From Ananas comosus (lineage: Eukaryota; Streptophyta; Magnoliopsida; Poales; Bromeliaceae): DNA of 64,000 nucleotides. How positions within the stretch are numbered: position 1 is the stretch's first letter; each line of letters starts with the position of its first letter. The translations under genes were made by a program, and so were the position numbers. Positions 33,702 to 42,681 of the stretch are shown here, piece by piece. A model generated the notes under the pieces. The model did not search any database. It had not been told where the DNA came from and saw only the letters and a program-made list of their open reading frames with translations. The DNA lies in assembly GCF_001540865.1 (NCBI RefSeq), contig NC_033637.1, positions 8,608,359 to 8,672,358 on the forward strand. Direction: 5' to 3'.

Positions 33702-36018
33702 TGTAGTGTCCCGGGGGTTTTGTATCACATTGGCTACAGTATTAGCGACTGATCGACACATCTGGAGAGTGTCGAACTGAATCAAAGTCATTTTTGCACA
33801 AAATGGATGCAGAAACGGACTTGGCGCACTCAAATAAGCAAAACTGGTGTTTTGCCAGTTTCTGATTTGGGTCACCCGGATCTTGAGTGCTGAACTGAAC
33901 GGAAACTCGAAGCCAATTCGGACCCTGTTTTCGGGTGCCCGGAAGTGGGGCCCGAATGTTCACCTTGTGATTAACGTTTGCTTTGACACGTGTAAGGTGG
34001 TAGGTGGGGTACGCCGGACCACGTTAAGGGCACATCATACCGCAGGCGAAGGAACCAAAGAAGGAGTTTTGTATTGATTGGGAGTTTCGGACGCCCCAAA
34101 AGTGCAGATTTCTGTAGGGACAACAAGTTTGTACTTCTTGTTCTTAGGGTTTATTGTACCCTTCCACCTCTCTATAAAAGGATGTGGTCAACCCCCTGAG
34201 ATGGTTTTTCACCTTCCTTCACAGTAAAGCCTGGATTTTGCACCAAAGTCCCTCTAAACTCTCCAAATTGCACAATTCCACCTTGAGGACCGCAGTTCCA
34301 GCAGAATTCCAGCAGCGACCTTCGGCGTTTTGGCTCGTGACGTAGGAGAATCCGATTGTTGCGAAACTTGGTTTGGTAGTTAGTAGACTTCTCGAAAATT
34401 TCGTGAAGCTAATTTGATAGCAATTGGTTGAGGTTAGTTTGGTTAAATTGATGTTTTTCTGAGCTGCTGGTGTATTTGAGCTGAAATTGGAGATTTTATG
34501 GTTTTCTTGGATCAAATCTTGGAGGAAGCTGGAATTCAGACCAAAGGATGTTGCTCCATCATTCTCTACTGGTTTTGGGACTTTTCTTCATCTGAATTGT
34601 GGATTGGAATGTGAGTTTGACATTGAGGTTTTGGAAGAATTAAGCTTAAGTGCTGAATTTGAGTGTATTGTTGAAACCTTGGTGTTTTGTGTTTAGATCT
34701 TTCGAGAAGGTCGTTGCTGGTTTGAGGCTGATCTTGGCAGAGCTTCTTCCAGCGACTTCTCGCCTTGTTGGACTCGCGCTAGAGGTGGGTTGAAGTTTAC
34801 CGGATTCTTCGGATTTCTTCGATCCTATGCCTAGATGTTGTTAGCATGTGTTTTTTTAGCTTCATATATCATGTTAGTAGCTCGGTTCATAGATTTGCAT
34901 TGTTATTAAATGAAATCTGAATTGGAGCTTGATATGCTAGTTTTATTATACATGTTGGATTTGGAATTGACTTAGGAGAAAACTATAAGTTCTACACTGT
35001 TATTTTATGAAAACTACCAGATTTAGCTTTAGGAGCTATAGTTTGTTTGTATCGCTGCAGTTTGTAGGCGGTGGATACCCAAAATAGTGTAGAATGAAAT
35101 TACACTTGTGCTGGGATGCTGAGATTATTTTTTACAGTAGTGTATATATTGTTCCAGACTGTCGAGTGCCGTTGTGGTTGACCGTGGATCCAGATTCATA
35201 TTTTTGCATCAGATTGTGCCAAGGGCATATTTTTTATGGTTGTTAGACCAGTTAGACCCTTCTATTTTGATTACAGCCTGTGAGAGCCTGATTGAGCTCG
35301 GCAGAAATACGCTTGCATACTCGGTTGGGTAGCGCCCACGAGTGCCACTCCGGAGTTGGACTTTGTGCTTTTGCATTGTTGTTGGTTTGTCCTGGTTGGA
35401 CTTGCTCTCCACTGACGACCCAGCGTGGTGATAGTTAGTATAGTTTCGGCAGGCGGGACGGGTGTATTCATAGTCCCTAATGAGATTGGGCCAGAGATTG
35501 TATTTTTTCTACAGATAGTTAGTATTAGATCGTGATAGTATAGTGGCATATAGCTGTAGAGTGTTCCAGCTTTCCTTACTATCCTTGAGCATACTTCTGT
35601 AAACTTAGTGGGTGAGTCGTTGAGGTCGGTAGCGGTACCCCTTTTGTAGAACCTTCTTCTACGGCTGCTGCTACTGCTGATCTTGATCGTGGAAAGGGAG
35701 TCGCGATTAGATCCCTTCCCATTTTGTTGCTAATCTAGAGATATACCAGCTACAGGTAGTATTGATTTTTTTGGTTCTTATACACACTGATGTTAAATCC
35801 TCACTGGAGCAAGTGTTTTTGTATATGGAGACTATGTATGTATGTTGAATCGATGTTATTTATATATATTTTCCTGTTTAACAGCTCTATACTACTGGTT
35901 GTAGTATTGTATCTTTACAGGTACATCTACAGCTATCGCTTCGTATACAGGAAAAATTTCTGTGTATACGGCGAGTCTGTTAGCGTGCCCGGGGAAATGA
36001 GTAATCCGGGGCGTGACA
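33702..36018 (+). mobile_element. Solo LTR H (2317 bp) inside the PMD gene
   Basis: Runs from TGTAGTGTCCCGGG to GGGGCGTGACA, flanked by TATGC (33697-33701) and TATAC (36019-36023), a 5-bp duplication with one change. The PMD frame resumes directly after it. It has a good TATA box (TCTATAAAAG, 34171-34180, plus strand) and the ACTCCGGAGT palindrome (35347-35356). It lacks the ACCGGT array and the GAACT hairpin of the other LTRs, so it is a different family. No internal domain. Confidence 0.82.
34171..34180 (+). promoter_or_regulatory. TATA box of solo LTR H
   Basis: TCTATAAAAG, about 470 bases from the LTR start, the expected U3 position. It is the best TATA match in the window and points along the plus strand toward the 3' part of the PMD gene. 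Confidence 0.6.
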
Positions 36019-36780
36019 TATACTATGCGGCATGCTGTTAGCAGTATTAGTCATTTGATGGATGATCCTCCGGATGCTACTAGAATGATGGATGCTCTAG
36101 CACATGTGATGTGGGATCTCGAGAGTGTGTTAGAGAGCCTTCCGACAATACCCGTGACAGGGCATCCGGATGTTTCTTCTCCGACTTTTGGTGATTACAG
36201 TGATATTCTCTCCACCTCCACGCCTGCAAATGATTTCGGTGATATTCCCTCCACCTCCGCACCTGCATATGATTTCGGTGATATTCCCTCCACCTCGATG
36301 CCTCCATCGACATCCGTCCCAATTCATCCATCTGATGTCCTTTCGATTTCTGATGTCCCTTCGACATCGGAAGTGCAGTTTGATATTCCATCGGCATCCA
36401 TCCCTCCATTTGATATTCTATCTACGTCAAAGGTATTCTATTTTGATATTCCATTCACGTCTATTCATCTTTCTAACGTTCCATCCATGTCGCAGGTTCG
36501 TCACGATGATGTTGTATATCGACGTAGACGACGACGACAGGGTCATATTGAGACGCAGGAAGGGATACTACCATCAGCTGTTGAGCAAAGGATGGAGCCG
36601 ATTGTCGAGGGCATCGCCATCGAGCATATTGATCTGATGCATGTCATTGAGCCCATGCAGCTTGAGATGGAGCATGACATACATATTCGAGGACGAAGTC
36701 GAGGACGCGGTCGTGGACGCGGACGTGGACGTGACAGGGGACGAGGGCGAGAGCATAGGAGAGGGATGGAGGGGACTTGA
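36019..36780 (+). pseudogene. PMD gene, last exon (repeat-rich, RG-rich C-terminus)
   Basis: Continues the PMD gene after solo LTR H: MRHAVSSISHLMDDPP then ATRMMDALAHVMWDLESVLE, as expected after a PMD domain. A 13-residue repeat follows (DFGDIPSTSAPAY type; DNA unit 39 bp, three units at 36192-36308), extended by degenerate FDIPSTS-like units to about 36500. Then come a basic RRRRRRQG stretch and an RG-rich tail (RGRSRGRGRGRGRGRDRGRG) before TGA at 36778-36780. The exon is open throughout. RG-rich tails often bind RNA, but that role is only a guess here. Confidence 0.75.
36192..36308 (+). repeat. 39-bp tandem repeat in the PMD last exon
   Basis: Three consecutive 39-bp units starting GATTAC/GATTTC at 36192, 36231 and 36270. 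The unit is a multiple of three, so the repeat keeps the reading frame and gives 13-residue Ser/Thr/Pro-rich units. Confidence 0.85.
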
Positions 36781-37050
36781 TTTTTTTTTTATCATTTTTG
36801 GGATTCTTATGTATATTTGATATTTCAGATCTTTCTACATTGATTTTTTATAGTATTATTTAAATTTATTCATATTGAAATGTGTTGATATTGGTATAGC
36901 TCATTTTATATGCTTAAAGTGTGGCTGAAGTTGGTATAGATGATTTTATGTATTTATTGCTGTAATTGAAATGCTTGAGAATATTGCTATTTTGTATAAT
37001 GTGGGAATTTTGCAAAGTTGTTACTGCTTGGTGTGGCATTACTTAAATAC

Positions 37051-37262
37051 GGTGAACCATTTATCGCATAAAAATGCAGTGAATGGCTCACCGCTTTTAT
37101 ATGCGGTGAACAATTCACCGCATTTATGAGTTTTCTCGACAGGTAGGGGAACAACATAAAGGCGATGAATGGTTCACCACCTTCATAGGATTTTTAAATC
37201 CTTATGAAAGCGGTGAACCATTCACCGCTTTCAAGTGAAAGCGGTAAATGGTTCACCGCTTT
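37051..37262. repeat. GCGGTGAACCATTCACCGC palindrome cluster
   Basis: At least six copies of GCGGTGAA or its complement TTCACCGC in 210 bases, including a near-perfect inverted repeat at 37206-37232 (12-base arms GAAAGCGGTGAA / TTCACCGCTTTC around CCA). Such clusters resemble the subterminal repeats of DNA transposons. This is possibly the right-end region of the MULE unit or of a separate CACTA or MITE element. Confidence 0.65.
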
Positions 37263-37390
37263 TATCCTCTCCCGCCAGCTCACTGCCCACATGGCAGTTT
37301 TGAGCCTATTTTCGCAAATACAAATTTTAGAGGCCTATTTTTAAAATAAAAGAGTTGGAGGAGACTAGTTGGGTAAAAATCCATATAAAA

Positions 37391-39276
37391 ACACCAAGCA
37401 CTTTGTGCTTGTAAGTTTTCTGCCATTAGATCCATCCTTTTGACTATTTCCACCCATTAGATTATACTATTCAACCAACCACCCGCTCAACTCTAGGAGA
37501 CTTTTATCATCTTAACCATACATCCCTTAATTCAAGGGCCAAAAATATCGAAAAATTACAAAATTTATTTTCTAGGTATTTTAAATATTCTAGATCAATT
37601 CCAACGGAGCCGATTGTCGATTCGAAAGTCCCAACATCGAAAACAATTTGGAAGCACAAAATGCTCCATACTTCTAAAAGCATACTAACCTTACTCCCTA
37701 TATATATGATTTAGTAAATAGTTTTATGTAAATGTGTAAAAAAAAAATATTAACATTTGGTTTTCTATTTGATTCAGTTAAAAAATGTGTTCAAATCGAA
37801 CCGAAATAGAAAATCAAATCGAAAATCATATAAACCAAACCAAATGGCCTCATTCGGTTTGGCTCGGTTTGGGACCAAACCTTGTACACCCCTATCGATG
37901 ATCCCACCACTATCTCTAACATTTTTGGGGGAGAAAATATACTATGGAGCAACTGCATCACATCATCTATAATCAACCAATCATATTTTTTTCTTTTAAA
38001 AACGTAAAAAATATTTTTTTATAAATCATGATGGGGCGAATGAACTTCAGAGAAGCAATTTGATTGACTGGAAATATTATATCAATAATATAACTTTTGC
38101 ACTCTAGATTTTTTTTTCATCTTGAGCGGCTACATCTGCAACAGATCTACAAACTCTTTAGAATCCAATTTGTTTCTGCTTTTATTCTATTTGTGTTTCC
38201 TTGCTTCCCTCACTTGCGTACCTTGTGCATATCCCGACCACAAATCTTGACCCTTTTTTGTACACGTGAGACTAGATACTCGCAGCCTTTCAAGTCCAGC
38301 CCACCTAAAAAGCATTCTATTGGCTTCAAGATATATTTACATCTTCACTATTTCAATTTGGAATTCTACAATCTTATGCGCACACCACCTCATTCCCTAT
38401 CTGAAACATTTTATCGAAAATAATTTTACAAATAAATATTGGTCAAATGTAAAAAGAACATGCCAAATTCAGCATCCAGCCAATTTTGAAAGTTGTGTTG
38501 TTAGTCAGCAAATACAACAAATAAGAGTCGTTTGCATATAAGTATTTCACCGATGTTGTCACTGACATCTTCTCGTTCTAATTCACAATAGTTTTCTTCT
38601 CGATTAACATAACGATAAAAGATAAAATTCAAGTATGACAAAAAAAAATACTAAATATATTAGTGAAATGCAATTTACTAAGCAGTAACTTCTTTCCTTT
38701 GTCTGAAGAGTTTCAATCCAACCTCCTTTTTAATTTTTATAAATCTCTCTATTTTTTACGTCCGAGAGAACACTGTTCTAATTTTTCTCTCTCACTTTGT
38801 ACAACAATATATTAGAAGTAGACAACATTTGGATCAACCGACTATCCCTAACGCAAGTTGTTATCTGATATTCCAAATTTTGAAACTTACTTTTTTGATA
38901 GTTTTAGCTAAATTTATTTTTTTAAAAAAAACAAACAAAATAAATAGTATGCTACTATTGTACAGAGAGCCATACATAGAGAGATTCACCCAATTAACTG
39001 GCTTAACAACATAGAAAGCCCCTCTTAACGGGCCAAAATTGTCCATAATTAACCATACAACTCCTACAATATTTAATTAGTTTTCCTCATGTAATAAAAA
39101 TACTTAAATGTGTTGTAATTTAATTAATATTTTATTACAACATATTAATCTTGTGAAAAGTTTAATTTGGTCTAAAAATTAATTATTTCATAATTAACTA
39201 TAGTACTAAAATAATAATTAAATATTATAATATCATGCCGATGTTATTAGTTCAACCTTGTTGATCCTTGAGCTTA
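37391..39276. other. AT-rich stretch, nothing recognised
   Basis: About 1.9 kb of AT-rich sequence. It includes an A-run followed by a CGGTTTGG-type low-complexity patch (about 37790-37880). Short reading frames on both strands show no family signature. No tRNA, splice-consistent gene or LTR edge was found. Confidence 0.5.
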
Positions 39277-39983
39277 CACTACTACAGATACAAGATTTAG
39301 TGGCGACAAATGTCGCCACCAATTAAAGGCCAAATTGTCGCCACGAAAAACGTTTTGGCGCCGACAATTGATCGCCGCATGCCGCCGCCTAAAGCCCCGT
39401 CGGTAAAACTATTTGGTGGCGACAAAATGTCGCCGCTAAAAGTTAGATAATAGCGACGACATAGTGTCGCCGCGACAAAATAGAGAATTAGTGGCGACAT
39501 GGCGTCGCCGCAAAAAGTTAGCTAATTACTGGCGACATTCTGTCGCCGCGAAATATTTGGTGGCAACAATTTATCGCCGCGAAAAGTTAGATAATTAATG
39601 GCGACATTCTGTCGCCGCTAAAAGTTAGTTAATTAGCGCCGGCCTAGTTATATGGTGGCGACTATTGTCGCCACTATTTTTCTGGTCTAAAATTATTTTT
39701 TNGCCACCATTGTTTATGTATTGGCGGCGACATTTACTTGTCGCCACCATTGTTTACGTATTGGCGGCGACATTTATTTGTCGCCACCATTCTTTATGTA
39801 TTGGCGGCGACATTTACTTGTCGCCACCATTGTTTACGTATTGGCGGCGACATTTATTTGTCGCCACCATTGTTTACGTATTGGCGGCGACATTTGTTTG
39901 TCGCCACCATATCTTCTACATAGGTGGCGACATTACTTGTCACCACAAAAAAGTCGCCACCAAAACACGTTCTTCTTGTAGTG
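39277..39983. mobile_element. CACTA-type transposon ends with 40-bp repeats
   Basis: Starts CACTACTACAG (39277) and ends CTTCTTGTAGTG (39983), giving CACTAC-type inverted ends. Both halves are filled with units containing GGCGACA and TGTCGCC, the inverted subterminal motifs typical of CACTA ends. The right half has a strict 40-bp tandem repeat (39703-39900). A single N at 39702 separates the two halves, so internal sequence, possibly a transposase, may be missing. No clear 3-bp target duplication: TTA on the left, GAA on the right. Confidence 0.7.
39703..39900. repeat. 40-bp tandem repeat (five units)
   Basis: Unit starts at 39741, 39781, 39821 and 39861, plus a nearly full first unit at 39703. 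Each unit contains GGCGGCGACA and TGTCGCCACC, so it can fold on itself. It yields spurious repetitive reading frames rich in Trp, Arg and His. Confidence 0.9.
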
Positions 39984-40195
39984 GAATTAGTATCATTCTT
40001 GTCAACTAGTGACTGACCCTTGAGCTAGTATCAATTTTGGATTGCTGCCGGATTTTAAAATATTGTATAATCTTTCACTCAATATTCGATGTTGTTTGGA
40101 TGTTCGAGAATATCTTATTTAGTAGAGAAATATTCAAATCTGAGAGTGAGGAGTTAATTTTTGCTCCTCAAAAAAAAATTATTATTTATAAATAT

Positions 40196-40519
40196 TGTTG
40201 AAAGTCAAGCTTTTTTTTTTTTTTTCCTCACCTACTAAGCTGGAATTTTTCTTTCTTTACTAATTTTGTTTCCTTATTATTTTGTTTTCATGTACAACTG
40301 TTAATTTAGGACTTTATAGCTAAATCTTTCATGATTATAAGATGATTGATTCGATTAATTGATCAATTTTCTCATCTTGCCATGTAAGAGAGATTCTGTT
40401 CCAGAATTCTCTCACCTTTGTAATCTATTTAAATCTTTTTTTTTTAATATTGAATAAGATGAAAAATACACAGAAGAATAACTGCATGTGGTTCTTCATT
40501 CTTCCTTCAAACTTCTTCA
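40196..40519 (+). repeat. 5' LTR of the copia element (about 324 bp)
   Basis: The proposed LTR runs from TGTTGAAAGTC to CTTCTTCA, directly before the primer site. It is short, as is usual for copia, with an AT-rich promoter-like part (CTATTTAAATC near 40425). The 3' LTR is absent, so the left edge is not confirmed. Confidence 0.55.
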
Positions 40520-40531
40520 TGGTATCAGAGC
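40520..40531 (+). other. tRNA-iMet primer-binding site of the copia element
   Basis: TGGTATCAGAGC on the plus strand, immediately after the proposed LTR end. Confidence 0.8.
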
Positions 40532-40560
40532 AGGTTTAATCCTGTCCCGTCTGTCCTCAT

Positions 40561-41568
40561 CATACCCATGTTGCTATTACCACTCACAAATTAAATGGAC
40601 AAAATTACCTACAATGGTCTCAATCCATCTTAATGATCATTCGGGGAAAGGAGAAAGATGACTATCTCACCGGCACTTCAGCAGCCCCAGAAACGGCGGC
40701 TCCAAGCTACAAGAAGTGGATGGCAGAAAACAACATGGTCATGTCATGGCTAGTCAACTCAATGACGCCAGACATTGGCGAGTATTTTCTGTCTGTCGAA
40801 ACTGCTAAGGAGATCTGGGATGCAGTTAAGGAGACTTTCTCATACGCTAAGAACACTTCGGAGGTGGTAGAGATTGAAGGGATCCTTCACGATCTACGAC
40901 AAGGCGATCTCACGCTAACTCAATATTTTAATATTCTCACTCACAATTGGCGTCAACTTGATACATATGAGGTTCATAAGTGGTCATGTACTACTGATGC
41001 ATCATTATACAAATAGATTGTAGAGAAAAAACGTGTTTACAAGTTTTTGCTAGGTTTGAATAAAAATCTTGATGAGGTCCTTGGGAGACTTATGGAGTAA
41101 AGCCATCACCAAGTCTCAGAGAAGCTTTCTCTGAAGTTCGATGAGAAGAAAGCAGGAAAATGATCATGATGGGGCCATCCCAACATCTGAATATAGTTGA
41201 AAACTCTATGCTTGTCACTCTGAAAACTCAATTTGCCTCTTCAGATAATTGCCAGAAGAATAAAGGAAGGCTTTGGTGTGATTATTGTAGGAAACCGGGG
41301 CATTCTAGGGATACCTGCTGGAAATTACATGGGGAAATTACATGGAAAACCGGCTACTTGGAAGCCTGCTCGTCATTTCGAGAAAGAAGGTCGAGGAAAT
41401 CATGTCAATACCGAGGAGCAATCAAAACCTGAAGCAAGCCTTTTTAATAAGGAGCAAATGGAGATGCTTCAAAAGTTAATATCTAATCGATCTTCAGTCA
41501 ACACCGTCACAAACCGAATCATCTTCCAATCATGTCATTGGTTTCAGAACCTTGGCCCACAAAGGTAA
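40561..41568 (+). pseudogene. Copia gag
   Basis: The copia gag domain (UBN2/Retrotran_gag type) starts near 40561: ITTHKLNGQNYLQWSQSI, then WMAENNMVMSWLVNSM, AKEIWDAVKETFSY and LRQGDLTLTQYFNIL. A TAG near 41014 (LYK*IVEKKRVY) fits CAG to TAG, and a TAA follows near 41098 (LME*). A CCHC knuckle is seen in another frame, CDYCRKPGHSRDTC (about 41277-41320), and a frameshift then moves to NVTEEQ/KEQMEMLQKL-like sequence ending at 41568. Copia gag forms the particle shell. This copy is dead. Confidence 0.8.
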
Positions 41569-41589
41569 TTTTTTGAGTGCCTTTACTAT

Positions 41590-42124
41590 GACTAAAAAAG
41601 AAAAAACTTGGATTGTCGACTCAAGAGCATCTTATCACATGACGGGAGATGCAACGATGTTCGATACATACAACCCATGTCACAATGACTTAAAAGTTCG
41701 GATAGCAGATGGCTGACTATCCAATGTTATTGGTACAGGTTCCGTTGTGCTATTAAAGGATCTCACTCTCAACTCTATTCTCTTTGTTCCTAAATTGGAT
41801 TGTAACCTATTGTCAATTAGTAAACTCACTAAGGAAAAAAGTTGTGTTACTAATTTTTCCTCCGCCCACTGTGAATTTCAGGATTTGGCTTCGGGGAAGA
41901 CGATTGGCAATGCTGAGGAATGCTCTGGACTCTACATCCTTAAGAAGTCTCACTATCCACAAGAACAACCTCAAAAGGCAGTTAGTGGTGGCTCTTTCTT
42001 TGTTTCTTGTCAAAATAAAAATAGTGCAATCATGTTATGGCACTATCGCTTAGGTCATCCAAACTTTATGTATCTAAGGCATTTATTTCCATCTTTATTC
42101 AGTAAAAATGCAAAATTCTTTTAG
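41590..42124 (+). pseudogene. Copia protease and GAG-pre-integrase region
   Basis: The protease active site reads WIVDSRASYHMTG (about 41609-41647). The family motif is DSGA, so the Gly is Arg here, which should inactivate it. A TGA follows after RIADG (about 41713, possibly CGA to TGA). The frame from 41747 encodes LLKDLTLNSILFVPKL-type sequence, NLLSISKL, and the pre-integrase His motif (LWHYRLGHPNFMYLRHLFP). It ends at TAG 42122 where CEICQLSKH continues, giving the zinc-binding CxxC of integrase. Confidence 0.8.
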
Positions 42125-42264
42125 TGTGAAATCTGTCAATTATCAAAACATGTTCGGTCTCATTTTCCTCCTCATCCCTACAAAGCCTCTAGTCCTTTCT
42201 CAATGATCCATAGTGATATTTGGGGCCCTTCAAAAATAAAAAATATAACAGGTGCAAGGTGGTT
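42125..42264 (+). pseudogene. Copia integrase, part before solo LTR G
   Basis: Encodes CEICQLSKHVRSHFP, SMIHSDIWGPSKIKN and GARWF, the start of the copia integrase core. HSDIWGP holds the first catalytic Asp. It is cut by LTR G after TGGTT (42260-42264), the target duplication. Confidence 0.8.
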
Positions 42265-42471
42265 TGTAACACACTGAACTGTAGCAAATTGTGAGGTTCG
42301 AGTGTTTAATCTGTGTTCTGAGCTTTCCCAGGTTTTCTGGAGAGTCGTTGACTGTGTTCCGACCTATGACACGCATCCCGAGGAGCGGGGATGAGAACTT
42401 AGCACCAAAATCTCTAAATTGTAGATTTTGGGATGCTCTCGGTTTGAGCTCTGCAGGGCAGAGTACCGGTA

Positions 42472-42618
42472 CTACATTACCCGAGTACCGGTACTGGACT
42501 TGGTACCGGTACGGCATCGCGAGGGTACCGATACCCTGTGTGTTTACTCGCTTGACGGAGGCTTGGGTTTGCCCGTGCTGCTGCCTGGTATCGGTACTCC
42601 AGCCCGCGTACCGGTACG
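42472..42618. promoter_or_regulatory. ACCGGT palindrome array in solo LTR G
   Basis: Four exact ACCGGT cores in GTACCGGTAC context plus two decayed ones (TACCGATAC, TATCGGTAC), ending about 50 bases before the TATA-like box on the plus strand. Confidence 0.8.
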
Positions 42619-42670
42619 CAGTGCAGATGCAAACTGCACATTGTTGAGGGGTGTTTTTGGAAATGTTACA

Positions 42671-42681
42671 ACTCTATATAT
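42671..42681 (+). promoter_or_regulatory. TATA-like box of solo LTR G
   Basis: CTCTATATATC followed by a CT-rich leader (CTCCTCCACAGCC). The position just after the palindrome array mirrors LTRs A, C, E and F. Confidence 0.55.

Larger units (their letters stand above)
28683..37390 (+). mobile_element. Decayed Mutator-like (MULE) unit with transposase and a PMD gene
   Basis: Plus-strand coding remnants in order: a MULE N-terminal domain (28980), an acidic region, a zinc-finger transposase domain, the MULE catalytic core, SWIM and CCHC zinc fingers (to 31873), then a plant mobile domain gene (31966-36780) interrupted by solo LTR H. Downstream are palindrome-rich repeats (37051-37262). I see no paired terminal inverted repeats; the left end is probably beyond element B. 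The boundaries given are those of the visible remnant. Confidence 0.7.

Noticed and set aside
39741..39900. Regular 40-bp repeats resembling a CRISPR array
   Set aside because: The units are contiguous with no unique spacers, sit between CACTA-type ends, and lie in plant DNA.
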